Program-made: the position numbers and the translations under genes
Origin: an uncultured Eubacteriales bacterium
Lineage (GTDB): Bacteria; Bacillota; Clostridia; Peptostreptococcales; Anaerovoracaceae
Length of the DNA: 55,479 nucleotides
Assembly (NCBI GenBank): GCA_902796965.1
Contig: CADBRA010000041.1
Span: 1-55,479, forward strand
Direction: 5' to 3'
Part shown: positions 34,889 through 44,461 of the stretch, in pieces
Numbering within the stretch: the first letter of the stretch is position 1
Layout of the letters: every line of letters begins with the position of its first letter
Notes under the pieces: generated by a model
Seen by the model: only the letters and a program-made list of their open reading frames with translations
The model's database searches: none
What the model was told of the DNA's origin: nothing

Positions 34889-36778
34889 ATGCCTTTTCTT
34901 CCGGTAACAGCTGAAGAGATCAGAAATCTGGGCTGGGAAAGTCCTGACTTTGTGCTCGTGACGGGCGACGCATATGTCGATCATCCGTCGTTCGGGACGG
35001 CGATAATAAGCCGCGAACTTGAGTCTCTCGGATATAAAGTAGCCATACTCCCGCAGCCTGACTGGAAGACTTGCGGAGATTTCATGAAATTCGGCCGTCC
35101 GCGCCTCGCCTTTTTGGTAAATTCAGGAAATGTAGATTCGATGGTCAACCATTATTCTGTGTTTAAACACAAGCGCCGCACAGACGCATACTCACCGGGA
35201 GGCAGAGCAGGCTGCAGGCCGGACCGCGCTGTCATCGTCTACTGCAATCGCATCAGAGAAGCGTACGGCAGAGAAGTGCCTGTTGTCATAGGCGGCATAG
35301 AGGCAAGCCTCAGGCGCATGGGGCATTACGATTATTGGGACGACAGGGTCAGAAATTCCATACTCATAGATTCACAGGCAGATCTTCTTGTCTACGGAAT
35401 GGGCGAACATGCCACAGCTGAGATCGCCGAGGCACTTGACGCCGGCATAGACGTAAAGGACATAACATGGATCAGAGGGACTGTCTATAAAGATACGAGC
35501 GGCACGTTCGCAGAAGATAACTCGTGGGATGATGACCTTGTCATGCTGCCGTCATTTAAAGAAATAAAAGAATCTAAGGAAAAGTACGCAGAAAGCTTTC
35601 TCGAACAATACAGAAATACAGATTACATGACAGGAAAACGCCTCGCCGAAGATTACGGAAGAGGCGTCTTGATCATTCAGAATCCTCCGGCTGAACCGCT
35701 GACACAGCAGGAACTCGACGATGTGTATGAGCTGCCGTACATGAGAAATTATCATCCGATGTACGAAGAGAATGGCGGGGTACCTGCAATACGTGAAGTC
35801 AAGTTCAGCCTCACATCAGTCAGAGGGTGCTTCGGCGGATGCAGTTTCTGCGCACTCACTTATCACCAGGGCCGGCGCGTTCAGGCGCGCAGTCTGGAAT
35901 CGCTCGTACGAGAGGCCGGTATCCTCATCGCAGATCCTGATTTCAAGGGATATATTCATGACGTCGGCGGCCCGACAGCTAATTTCAGAAATCCGGCCTG
36001 CAAAAGACAGCTTACGCACGGAGTCTGCACTCACAGAGACTGTCTTTATCCATCGCCGTGCCCTAATCTCGAAGCGGATCACAGTGAATATGTAAAAATC
36101 CTGAGAACGCTGAGGAACCTGCCTGGCGTAAAGAAAGTCTTCATCAGGTCAGGCATCAGATATGATTATCTGCTTGTCGACAAAAACACTGATTTTCTCG
36201 ATGAACTCTGCAGGTGGCACGTGAGCGGGGAACTCAAGGTGGCGCCGGAACACATTTCAGATAACGTGCTTCGCCGCATGCACAAGCCACCCAGACGTGT
36301 CTTTGAAAAATTCAACAGAGAGTTCATGGCTGAAAACAAACGCATTAACAAGAAGCAGTACCTGATACCGTATTTCATATCGTCACATCCGGGCTCTACG
36401 CTCGAGGACGCGTGCGAACTTTCGGTTTACCTGAATGAACACGGGTTTGTACCTGATCAGGTACAGGATTTCTATCCGACTCCTGCCACGCTCTCGACAT
36501 GTATGTACTATACAGGGATAGATCCGTTCACGGGTGAGCGAGTATATACGGCTCATGACCCTGAAGAAAAGCATATGCAGCGGGCTATGCTTCATTTCAA
36601 TAAGCCGGAAAATGCTGATCTCGTGCGGAAGGCGCTGCGTAAAATCCACAGGGAAGATCTCATAGGATATGACAGAAAATGCCTCGTGAAACCCGAGAGC
36701 TCCGCTCACAGCAGGCGCGCCGGCGGTCACGGACGGCGCGCTGCGGGAAGTGCCCGCGGAAAGAGAAAACATAAATGA
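34889..36778 (+). CDS. YgiQ family radical SAM protein
   Basis: A 629-residue radical S-adenosylmethionine protein of the YgiQ family, whose reaction is not established. Parts in order are an N-terminal cobalamin-binding-like region (VTGDAYVDHPSFGTAIISREL), the 4Fe-4S motif C314-X3-C318-X2-C321 inside TSVRGCFGGCSFC, a TIM-barrel core and a C-terminal DUF3362-like part (VPDQVQDFYPTPAT). The tail is rich in Arg, Gly and His. It begins four bases after pyrE, and its stop overlaps the start of the methyltransferase gene (ATGA). Confidence 0.93.
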   Translation: MPFLPVTAEEIRNLGWESPDFVLVTGDAYVDHPSFGTAIISRELESLGYKVAILPQPDWKTCGDFMKFGRPRLAFLVNSGNVDSMVNHYSVFKHKRRTDAYSPGGRAGCRPDRAVIVYCNRIREAYGREVPVVIGGIEASLRRMGHYDYWDDRVRNSILIDSQADLLVYGMGEHATAEIAEALDAGIDVKDITWIRGTVYKDTSGTFAEDNSWDDDLVMLPSFKEIKESKEKYAESFLEQYRNTDYMTGKRLAEDYGRGVLIIQNPPAEPLTQQELDDVYELPYMRNYHPMYEENGGVPAIREVKFSLTSVRGCFGGCSFCALTYHQGRRVQARSLESLVREAGILIADPDFKGYIHDVGGPTANFRNPACKRQLTHGVCTHRDCLYPSPCPNLEADHSEYVKILRTLRNLPGVKKVFIRSGIRYDYLLVDKNTDFLDELCRWHVSGELKVAPEHISDNVLRRMHKPPRRVFEKFNREFMAENKRINKKQYLIPYFISSHPGSTLEDACELSVYLNEHGFVPDQVQDFYPTPATLSTCMYYTGIDPFTGERVYTAHDPEEKHMQRAMLHFNKPENADLVRKALRKIHREDLIGYDRKCLVKPESSAHSRRAGGHGRRAAGSARGKRKHK

Positions 36779-38073
36779 GTCTTATAAGGAAACTGCCCGG
36801 CATTCTCGACAAGGCCGAAGAGCAGTATATAAAGCTGCTTGCTGAAAGCATGCCGTCTAGTGCGAGGACCGTAATGCGCACTGAAGGAAAGGATACCGGA
36901 GTTTTTCTGCTGGGAGACAATGCTGAAATTCTTTCTGAAGGTATAGTAACCGGAAAGCTCTCCGGCAAATTTGATATGATATACTGTGATCCGCCGTTTT
37001 TTACAGAGGATGATAAAGGTGCGAGGATACCGGTAAAATCTGAAATCGTTTCTGATGTCAGAGAAATCAGGATGCGTGCGTATCATGACCGATGGAAAAA
37101 CGGATTCGACGACTATCTTGAGCAGCTGGCTCTGCGCCTCAAGCTGATGAAGGATGCTCTCAAGGATACCGGAGTGATCTGCATTCATCTCGACTGGCAC
37201 GCTTCTCATGCAGTAAAGTTGTTTATGGACGAAATATTCGGCGAGAATAACTTTATAAACGAGATAATCTGGGTTTACAAGTCCGGAGGCGCTGCCAAAA
37301 GACACTTGTCGCGCAAGCATGACAGTATTCTTGTCTATTCAAAGACAGGCAGTTACAAATTCCATCAGGAAAAAGAAAAATCATACAACAGAGGCATGAA
37401 GCCATACAGGTTCAAGGGAGTCGAGGAATTTCACGATGAAATCGGCTGGTATACGTTAGTCAACATGAAAGACGTGTGGCAGATAGACATGGTAGGCAGA
37501 AGTTCATCGGAGCGGCTGAATTACGCGACTCAGAAACCAGAGGCGCTTCTCGACAGGCTGATAAAGCTTGTTACAGACGAAGGCGATCTCTGTGGCGATT
37601 TCTACTGCGGTTCGGGCACTCTGGCGGCGAGCGCCGGCCGTCTCGGCCGCCGCTTTATCTGCGCGGATGTCAGCTGCCTGGCGGCGGCAAATGCAGTCAA
37701 GCGTCCGCTCAGAGCCGGATACGGCTTTAATGTCCGCGAGATAGGCCGTCTGCCAGGACGCGGATCTTGCAGTGTTTCTGCGCACAGAGACGGCTCATTT
37801 ATCGTATTGGATTCGTTTGCGACAGATGAGGCTGCTGTGCCGGCCAGGTATGTGGAGAGCATGCGGGAACTTCTCGAAAAAGACCCGTTTGCGCTGCTCG
37901 ATTACTGGTGCGCCGGCAGACTCGACAGTGACGGAACATTTGTATCGATGGAGCCTGTGTTCAGAAATGGACGGGACGGACTCCCCGTTTCAAAAGAAGA
38001 CGTGCTGCGTGAATTCACTGCGGTAATGGCTGTCGACATATTCGGAAGGATGTCTGTGTGCGCTTTGCACTGA
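36775..38073 (+). CDS. DNA methyltransferase, beta-class (N6-adenine or N4-cytosine)
   Basis: A 432-residue SAM-dependent DNA methyltransferase of the N6/N4 type. Motif IV DPPF is at 72-75 and motif I DFYCGSGT at 275-282; the IV-before-I order defines the beta class (Mod-like). The segment EIIWVYKSGG and the pre-motif-I TQKPEALLDRLI are typical of type III/Mod-like enzymes. The last 140 residues match nothing I recognise. No restriction endonuclease or specificity gene is nearby, so it is orphan. It is translationally coupled to the radical SAM gene. Confidence 0.85.
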   Translation: MSLIRKLPGILDKAEEQYIKLLAESMPSSARTVMRTEGKDTGVFLLGDNAEILSEGIVTGKLSGKFDMIYCDPPFFTEDDKGARIPVKSEIVSDVREIRMRAYHDRWKNGFDDYLEQLALRLKLMKDALKDTGVICIHLDWHASHAVKLFMDEIFGENNFINEIIWVYKSGGAAKRHLSRKHDSILVYSKTGSYKFHQEKEKSYNRGMKPYRFKGVEEFHDEIGWYTLVNMKDVWQIDMVGRSSSERLNYATQKPEALLDRLIKLVTDEGDLCGDFYCGSGTLAASAGRLGRRFICADVSCLAAANAVKRPLRAGYGFNVREIGRLPGRGSCSVSAHRDGSFIVLDSFATDEAAVPARYVESMRELLEKDPFALLDYWCAGRLDSDGTFVSMEPVFRNGRDGLPVSKEDVLREFTAVMAVDIFGRMSVCALH

Positions 38074-38093
38074 TTCTATGTTGATGTTACAAT
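38065..38093 (+). promoter_or_regulatory. Sigma-A promoter for cca
   Basis: TTGCAC (38065-38070), 17 bases, then TACAAT (38088-38093) with a TGn extension. The -35 lies in the last codons of the methyltransferase gene. A second weaker pair follows (TTGATG 38081-38086, TATATC 38103-38108). Confidence 0.7.
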
Positions 38094-38132
38094 AAAAAGA
38101 TATATATCATATTTTTTACGAGGTAAAAAGCA

Positions 38133-39473
38133 ATGAATGATATCTTTCTGCCTGATTATATACTTGAAATACTGGGCCGTTTCAGAAGTGCAGGCAGCGC
38201 GGCTTTTGTAGTAGGCGGCGCTGTCAGAGACTCACTCGAGGGAGTCGTTCCACAAGATTTCGATCTCTGCACGCCTTCACTTCCGGAAGAAACAGAGAAA
38301 ATACTGTCCGATATGAAGATTGTCGAAACCGGCATAAAACACGGTACTGTACTCGTCATTACTGGCGGTCACGAGGTCGAGATCACAACGTTCAGATCCG
38401 ATGGAAAATACAGCGACGGAAGGCATCCCGATGAGGTCATATTCGTAAAAAATCTCGAGGACGATCTCGCACGCCGTGACTTTACAGTCAACGCAATGGC
38501 GTATTCGCCGGAGGATGGTCTCATAGACTGCTTCGGAGGGAAGCGCGATCTCGAAGATGGAATTTTGCGCTGCGTCGGCAAACCGGATGTCCGTTTTTCA
38601 GAGGATGGTCTTAGGATAATGAGAGCGCTGCGCTTCATGTCTGTAAAAGGTTATCAGCCGGATCAGGCGACTGATGAGGCTATAAGGAGATGCCGTCAGA
38701 TGCTGGGCAAGGTCGCTTATGAACGCATCGACGCTGAACTTCTGAAGTTTCTGACAGGAGATCGCGCGGCAAAACTGCTAGACAGTTACAGAAATATATT
38801 CGCTGAGATAATTCCAGAGCTGCGGCATATGTTCGGATTCGACCAGAAGAGCCCGTATCACAACAGAGACGTGTGGCATCACAGCCTGACAGCTCTGGAT
38901 GCGATCAGGCCTGATCCTGTACTGAGGCTGACGATGCTGCTTCACGATATCGCCAAGCCGGAAGTATATACAGAAGATGAAACCGGCAGGGGGCATTTCA
39001 AGGGGCATCAGGCGGCAGGCGCTGTGATGGCTGAAAATATTCTGCGCAGGATGAAGTTCTCAAATGAGATTGTGAACACGGTCACGGAGCTTATCAGAGA
39101 TCATGATATGAAGATTCAGCCGGTAAAGCCTATGGTGCGAAGGGCGCTCGTGAAGCTCGGCACGGAAAAGCTTGATATGTTGCTGGATATTCAGGAGGCT
39201 GATTCGGCCGGAAAGAGAGAAAAATATGCTGAAGCTTCGGCGCAGCGCATAAGTGCTGTCAGGCAGATGATAAATGAGATAATTGCTGACGGTGACTGTA
39301 TTTCACTCAGGGATCTGGCTGTTAATGGTGATGATCTTAAGGGCGCAGGCATATTAGACGGCAAAACTATAGGTATGGCGCTGTCCGGTCTTCTTGATGA
39401 CGTTATAAACGATAGACTGCCTAATGAAAAGCAGGCGCTTCTCATAGCGGCTTCAGAAAAATATGGCAGATAG
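38133..39473 (+). CDS. cca: CCA tRNA nucleotidyltransferase
   Basis: Adds or repairs the 3' CCA end of tRNAs. It has 446 residues, with the polymerase-beta-like head domain (GGAVRD 28-33; catalytic DFDL 42-45), the RNA-binding middle part (ALRFMSVKGY) and a C-terminal HD domain (LLHDIAKP, RDHD). GAGG precedes the ATG. Because Gram-positive CCA enzymes with HD domains may either make the full CCA or act only on A or CC addition, the exact activity is not certain. Confidence 0.93.
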   Translation: MNDIFLPDYILEILGRFRSAGSAAFVVGGAVRDSLEGVVPQDFDLCTPSLPEETEKILSDMKIVETGIKHGTVLVITGGHEVEITTFRSDGKYSDGRHPDEVIFVKNLEDDLARRDFTVNAMAYSPEDGLIDCFGGKRDLEDGILRCVGKPDVRFSEDGLRIMRALRFMSVKGYQPDQATDEAIRRCRQMLGKVAYERIDAELLKFLTGDRAAKLLDSYRNIFAEIIPELRHMFGFDQKSPYHNRDVWHHSLTALDAIRPDPVLRLTMLLHDIAKPEVYTEDETGRGHFKGHQAAGAVMAENILRRMKFSNEIVNTVTELIRDHDMKIQPVKPMVRRALVKLGTEKLDMLLDIQEADSAGKREKYAEASAQRISAVRQMINEIIADGDCISLRDLAVNGDDLKGAGILDGKTIGMALSGLLDDVINDRLPNEKQALLIAASEKYGR

Positions 39474-39501
39474 ACAATGCATTGATTCGGAGGCGTGAAA
39501 A

Positions 39502-40137
39502 ATGGCGGAAACAGAACAAACTTGCCTTATCATAACGGGTGCTCCGAGGTGTTTTATCCCTCCCGGCCTCAAAGATGCGGATTATATCATAGCGTGCGAC
39601 AGAGGTTATGAACACGCTGTCGGTGAAGGCATCATTCCGGATCTTGTCGTGGGTGATTTCGATTCATATGGTGGCGAGATAGCTGCAGGAATAGATGTAA
39701 TAAGGGAAAGGCCTGAAAAGGATGAAACCGATACTATGATAGCACTCAGACAGGCCATGATGCATGAATACTCTGATATTGTTATCTGCGGAGCCCTGGG
39801 CGGCCGCGTCGACCACGAAATCGCGAATATCTCGCTCTGCGCGTTTGCCGCGGAACGGGGCGCAAGATGCACTCTTGTTGACGAGCATCACCAGATATTC
39901 GCAGTTCAGAACTGCACAGTCAACATTGCCAGAGGCAGATGGACGAATATCTCCATTTTTTCTATGGACAGAAAATCGGAGGGTATAACTTTGAAGGGCC
40001 TGAGATATCCGCTTACAGACGCGGAATTGACAAACACATATCCGCTCGGCGTCAGCAACGAATTCATTTCTGACAGAGCCGAAATCACAGTAAAACGGGG
40101 AATGCTGCTTATCATTCTCAACGACATTCTGTTCTGA
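39502..40137 (+). CDS. thiN: Thiamine pyrophosphokinase
   Basis: Converts thiamine and ATP to thiamine pyrophosphate and AMP. It has 211 residues, the family's usual length. The N-terminal part shows IIACDRGYEHAVGEGIIPDLVVGDFDS, which carries the catalytic Asp residues, followed by KDETDT and GALGGRVDH. It lies 28 bases after cca. This gene, rather than thiamine synthesis, suggests use of salvaged thiamine, though the rest of the genome is not visible. Confidence 0.93.
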   Translation: MAETEQTCLIITGAPRCFIPPGLKDADYIIACDRGYEHAVGEGIIPDLVVGDFDSYGGEIAAGIDVIRERPEKDETDTMIALRQAMMHEYSDIVICGALGGRVDHEIANISLCAFAAERGARCTLVDEHHQIFAVQNCTVNIARGRWTNISIFSMDRKSEGITLKGLRYPLTDAELTNTYPLGVSNEFISDRAEITVKRGMLLIILNDILF

Positions 40138-40210
40138 TTTTATAATTTTTTATGTATTTATGGCGTCATAAGAACGCCTGGACGGAAATTCAACTGAAGG
40201 CCGGCAGCTC

Positions 40211-40936
40211 ATGATTGATTTTCACACACATATTCTTCACCATATAGATGACGGATCTCACAATGTTGAGGAGTCAGTGACAATGCTCAGGATGAGCTTC
40301 GCTCAGGGAATAGATACTGTTGTGCTGACTCCCCACTTCAGACGTGGGGAAAACAGTATAAAACCTTGGCTCGAGGAAAGGCAGCTGAGGTTTGAGCAGA
40401 TTCGTGACTCGCTGACAGAAGAAGATAAAAAACTGATACCGCGAATGGTTCTCGGTGCTGAGGTGGAGTTCATGCCTGACATGAACAGATGGAACTATCT
40501 GGACAGACTTGCTATCAACGGCACTAACTACATCATGACTGAAATGCCTTTTACACCGTGGACTGAATCAAACGTAAAGGTAATAGACGATATAGCGCTG
40601 AATACGCCGTTTACACCGGTCATACCTCATATAGACAGGTATTTTCACACATTTACGCCTGTAAAATATATAGAACATTTTTTTAATATGCCGGTGATTA
40701 TTCAGATGAACGCGATATACATCAATGGCGTTCACAATACACAGTTCTACAAGCCGCTGATTGAAAGCGGAAAAATCAAAATTCTCGGTTCCGATTGCCA
40801 CAGCGCCGAATGGCGTCAGCCTGATCTGGGGCAGGCTGTAGAGCGTCTTAAGGAGGTCTGTTCGGACGAGGCTTTCAGCAGAATCGATTCGTTTGGCAGA
40901 GAGATGCTGAGAGACGCAGTTTATCAGGATCTTTGA
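40211..40936 (+). CDS. PHP-domain tyrosine-protein phosphatase (CpsB/YwqE type)
   Basis: A 241-residue metal-dependent phosphatase of the CpsB/CapC family, which dephosphorylates bacterial tyrosine kinases that control capsule or exopolysaccharide. Metal ligands are visible in DFHTHILHHIDDGSHN, LTPHF, GAEVEF, PHIDRY and GSDCHS. No tyrosine kinase gene or capsule cluster is in the window, so its partner is elsewhere or the substrate differs. A 73-base gap separates it from thiN; I see no clear promoter there. Confidence 0.85.
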   Translation: MIDFHTHILHHIDDGSHNVEESVTMLRMSFAQGIDTVVLTPHFRRGENSIKPWLEERQLRFEQIRDSLTEEDKKLIPRMVLGAEVEFMPDMNRWNYLDRLAINGTNYIMTEMPFTPWTESNVKVIDDIALNTPFTPVIPHIDRYFHTFTPVKYIEHFFNMPVIIQMNAIYINGVHNTQFYKPLIESGKIKILGSDCHSAEWRQPDLGQAVERLKEVCSDEAFSRIDSFGREMLRDAVYQDL

Positions 40937-40968
40937 GAACAAGATGATCAAAGGGGGGATTATTTAAT

Positions 40969-42879
40969 ATGGCAGGAAATAGAAAAAATGATGAGAGAAC
41001 TGCATATGAAGTCCGACGCAGGAGAATGATATCTATAATAGCTGTCATTCTCGCGATACTTTTTCTGGGATGGACTATCGCGGGTTCAGTTCTCACATTC
41101 GCAGATGAGAGATCTGTCAGCGGAGCTGACGTAAAGACACAGTCAATTCAGGCTGACGGAACAGAGATGCGGGGAATTTGGGTAAGTACTGTAGGCTCGC
41201 TCGATTATCCTTCAAGACAGACGGCAGATGCTGATTCGCTCAAGGCACAGGCAGATGCGGTTATAAACGACTGCTATGATATGGGGATGAATGCGATTTT
41301 CCTGCAGGTCAGACCTGCGGCTGATGCGTTTTACAAATCATCATATTATCCGTGGAGCAGATATCTGACAGGTACTCAGGGACAGGCTCCTGACGATGGA
41401 TTTGATCCGCTTGCATACTGGGTAGAAAAAGCGCATGAAAAGGGTATTGAGCTGCACGCGTGGATAAACCCGTACAGGATCACGACATCATCCGGTGACT
41501 GGGCGAGACTTTCGGACAACAACCCGGCAAAGGGCGCTTATAATGATTATGTTGTTAAGTACAATGGAAATTATTATTTCGATCCGGGCGAGCCGGCTGT
41601 TAGAAAGCTCATCACTGACGCTGCAGTAGAGATCGTTGACAATTACGACGTAGACGGCATCCATTTCGATGATTATTTCTATCCGGGCTCGTCGTTTGAT
41701 GATGCGAAGTCATATGCGGCTTACGGAAATGGTATGGATAAGGCTGAATGGCGCAGAAATAATGTAAATACTCTCGTGCGCGAGGTCAATGCAGCTGTAC
41801 ATAAAGCCGATCCGCACTGTGTCTTTGGTATAAGCCCTATGGGAATATGGGCAAACAGCTCTACGTCATCGCTCGGCTCTGACACAAATGGCGGTGAATC
41901 TTATACTGACAGATATGCTGATTCGTACACGTGGGTCAAAAATGGCTGGGTTGACTACATAGCGCCTCAGATATACTGGAATATAGGATACAGGATTGCC
42001 GATTACGAAAAGCTGGCGAAATGGTGGAGTAATGTAGTAGAAGGCACTGATGTCAAGCTTTACATTGGTATGGCTGACTACCGCGCAAATGCATCATCAG
42101 GCGTCTGGGCCGGCACTGATGAACTGGTAAGGCAGCTGCAGCTGAATGCGTCATTGCCTGATGTTGCGGGAGAAATTCACTTCAGATACAAAAGTGTGGC
42201 CGGCAGCACAGCGCTTTTCCAGCTTTACAAAAATGCATATGCCACGAACAGAGTTCCGGCAGGTACGGATCCGGAAGAAACTGATAATCCTGTTATACCT
42301 GACGATCCATCGGGATTAAACGATATATCCGGCCACTGGGCTGAAAGCTATATAAGGGCGCTTGTTTCCGAGGGTATAGTCTCGGGAATGGGCGACGGGA
42401 CATTCAAGCCTGACAGGAGCGTGACGCGCGCCGAATTCGTGAGGATGCTGGCATCTGCTGCCGGCGTTAAGGATTTCTCGTCATATGTCGATGCCGGTTT
42501 TTCCGATGTGAAATCGGGCGACTGGTATGCAGGCTGTGTAAACTGGGCTGTATCAGAGGGCATAGCTCAGGGCACTGACATCTCGACGTTCTCGCCGGAA
42601 AACAGCATCACAAGAGCGGAAATGGCGCTCATGATCTGCAATTACGCTGATAAGCTCGGCAGACAGCTCGAAAATACATCAGACGATATAGATTTTGCCG
42701 ACAGCAGTTCCATACCGTCATGGGCGCAGTCAGCTGTGAGCAGAGCGGTACGCGGCGGCATTTTAAGCGGTGTTGCTGTGACAGATGATAACGGAAACGA
42801 ACAGCGCTGCTTCTATCCTGGAAACAACGCGACGAGAGCCGAAGCTGCAAGAGTAATATGTGCGCTTATCGGCAAATAA
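40969..42879 (+). CDS. Glycoside-hydrolase-like GHL10 protein with SLH domains
   Basis: A 636-residue surface protein. An N-terminal hydrophobic segment (about 20-43, IIAVILAILFLGWTIAGSVL) exports it. The GHL10 (DUF187) TIM barrel spans about 63-425 (MRGIWVSTVGSLDYPS, MNAIFLQVRPAADAF, HAWINPYRI, GIHFDDYFYP). Members are thought to be glycosidases acting on wall or surface glycans. Three SLH domains follow (about 450-636; LNDISGHWAE, FSDVKSGDWY, FADSSSIPSW). AAGGGGGG is the SD, 32 bases after the phosphatase gene. It is probably anchored to the wall in the same way as the metallophosphatase. Confidence 0.9.
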   Translation: MAGNRKNDERTAYEVRRRRMISIIAVILAILFLGWTIAGSVLTFADERSVSGADVKTQSIQADGTEMRGIWVSTVGSLDYPSRQTADADSLKAQADAVINDCYDMGMNAIFLQVRPAADAFYKSSYYPWSRYLTGTQGQAPDDGFDPLAYWVEKAHEKGIELHAWINPYRITTSSGDWARLSDNNPAKGAYNDYVVKYNGNYYFDPGEPAVRKLITDAAVEIVDNYDVDGIHFDDYFYPGSSFDDAKSYAAYGNGMDKAEWRRNNVNTLVREVNAAVHKADPHCVFGISPMGIWANSSTSSLGSDTNGGESYTDRYADSYTWVKNGWVDYIAPQIYWNIGYRIADYEKLAKWWSNVVEGTDVKLYIGMADYRANASSGVWAGTDELVRQLQLNASLPDVAGEIHFRYKSVAGSTALFQLYKNAYATNRVPAGTDPEETDNPVIPDDPSGLNDISGHWAESYIRALVSEGIVSGMGDGTFKPDRSVTRAEFVRMLASAAGVKDFSSYVDAGFSDVKSGDWYAGCVNWAVSEGIAQGTDISTFSPENSITRAEMALMICNYADKLGRQLENTSDDIDFADSSSIPSWAQSAVSRAVRGGILSGVAVTDDNGNEQRCFYPGNNATRAEAARVICALIGK

Positions 42880-42914
42880 AATGAAAAGATAATGTTTTTA
42901 AGGAGAAAGACATC

Positions 42915-43097
42915 ATGAGTCCAATTTTCATAGCAGGCATAATTGGTGTAGTGCTCGGTATAGTGCTAGTAATATTCACAGCTGCGAATCGCGATAAAAT
43001 TCCGCATGGTACAGGTATAGCCTTTATTGCGGTGGGCGTTCTAATAGCACTTTCCGGAATATTTGTTACTATAGGTGCGTCCGGTCTGGCTGGCTGA
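42915..43097 (+). CDS. Small two-helix membrane protein
   Basis: A 60-residue protein with two hydrophobic helices (about 4-23 and 34-56) joined by a charged NRDKIPHG turn. I do not recognise a family. It looks genuine: AAGGAG (42900-42905) lies nine bases before the ATG, and its TGA overlaps the trkA ATG by one base (43097), so it is translationally coupled to potassium-uptake genes. A role next to Trk is inference only. Confidence 0.7.
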   Translation: MSPIFIAGIIGVVLGIVLVIFTAANRDKIPHGTGIAFIAVGVLIALSGIFVTIGASGLAG

Positions 43098-44452
43098 TGG
43101 ACATCATTATTGTCGGCTGCGGTAAAATAGGTGCGACTCTGGCAGAACAGCTGACAGAAGAGGAACATAATATCACAGTCATCGATCTGCAGGAGAGCCG
43201 CTTGACTTCAGTGACGGAACGATACGATGTGCTTGGAATAAAAGGAAACGGCGCTACAATTCCTGTGCTGCAGAATGCCGGCGCTGATCATGCAGACCTG
43301 CTGATCGCCGTTACGCAGATGGATGAACTGAATATACTGTCATGCATGGTGGCAAGAAAGCTCGGAGCACAGAATACCATAGCCAGAGTGCGCAACCCTG
43401 AATACATCGATGTGATGCCTCTGATCAAGGGCGACTCCGGTCTGAGCATGTTCATAAATCCCGAACAGGCATGTGCCGAGGAGATTGCCAGAGTTCTAAG
43501 GCTTCCATCAATGATAAAAGTCGAATCGTTTGCCGGCGGCAATGTCGATCTTCTGGAATTCATTGTCGGAGAAAGAAGCCGACTTAAAGGCCTCGAACTC
43601 AAGAACCTCTGGAAGATTAATGCTTCCATTCTCGTCTGCCTGGTCACAAAGAAAAACGGCGACGTCGTGATTCCGTCAGGTGATTATCAGATAGAAGAGG
43701 GAGATCGGCTGATAATAGCAGGCAAGAGGACTGAGGAGATAAAATTCCTGTCGCAGACAGGGATGAAGACAAACCGTGTAAAAAGCATGATCATAGTCGG
43801 GGGCGGCCGAATAGGATATTATCTCGCGAAAATGATGGGAGAGACCGGAGTTCACATCAAGATTATCGAAAATGACAGAGAAAGGTGCATGCAGCTGATA
43901 GAGGAAATGCCCGGAGTCGAGATAATAAACGGTGATGGAACCGACCAGCAGCTGCTTATAGAAGAGGGTGTTTCCAAGGTAGATGCATTTGCATCGTTGA
44001 CAGGACTTGACGAAGAGAACATAATGCTAAGTCTGTTTGTGCAGTCAGCATCTGATGCAAAGCTTATTACAAAAGTGACACATAATTCGTTTTCCAAGGT
44101 ACTGCGCATGCTGAACATCGGAAGCACGTTCTCACCACGGCTTGTAGCAACGGAAAATATATTGAGATTCGTGAGGGCAATGAAAAAATCACCTGATTCG
44201 TCAGAAGTGCAGGCTCTTTTCAGAATAGCTGATGACAGAGCCGAAGCCGTGGAATTCCTGGTAGGAGAGGGCTCCGGGCTTACAGAAAAAAATATCAGCG
44301 ATATGAATATAAGAGATGACGTCATACTTGGCGTTATCATAAGGAAGGGAAAGATCATCATACCGAGAGGAATGGACATGCTTCTGCCGGGAGACCGCGT
44401 GATTGTAATTACAACTGAGAAGCTGGATTCACTTAAGGATATTATCAGGTGA
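43097..44452 (+). CDS. trkA: Trk potassium uptake peripheral protein TrkA
   Basis: Cytoplasmic NAD(H)-binding gating subunit for the TrkH potassium channel. It has 451 residues with two tandem RCK units. The first Rossmann motif is GCGKIG (7-12) and the second GGGRIG (about 233-238), each followed by a TrkA_C domain (SRLKGLELKNLW and GSGLTEKNISDMN). Full duplication matches the Gram-negative-type TrkA rather than the short KtrA. trkH follows after nine bases. Confidence 0.95.
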   Translation: MDIIIVGCGKIGATLAEQLTEEEHNITVIDLQESRLTSVTERYDVLGIKGNGATIPVLQNAGADHADLLIAVTQMDELNILSCMVARKLGAQNTIARVRNPEYIDVMPLIKGDSGLSMFINPEQACAEEIARVLRLPSMIKVESFAGGNVDLLEFIVGERSRLKGLELKNLWKINASILVCLVTKKNGDVVIPSGDYQIEEGDRLIIAGKRTEEIKFLSQTGMKTNRVKSMIIVGGGRIGYYLAKMMGETGVHIKIIENDRERCMQLIEEMPGVEIINGDGTDQQLLIEEGVSKVDAFASLTGLDEENIMLSLFVQSASDAKLITKVTHNSFSKVLRMLNIGSTFSPRLVATENILRFVRAMKKSPDSSEVQALFRIADDRAEAVEFLVGEGSGLTEKNISDMNIRDDVILGVIIRKGKIIIPRGMDMLLPGDRVIVITTEKLDSLKDIIR

Positions 44453-44461
44453 GTTTTTATC

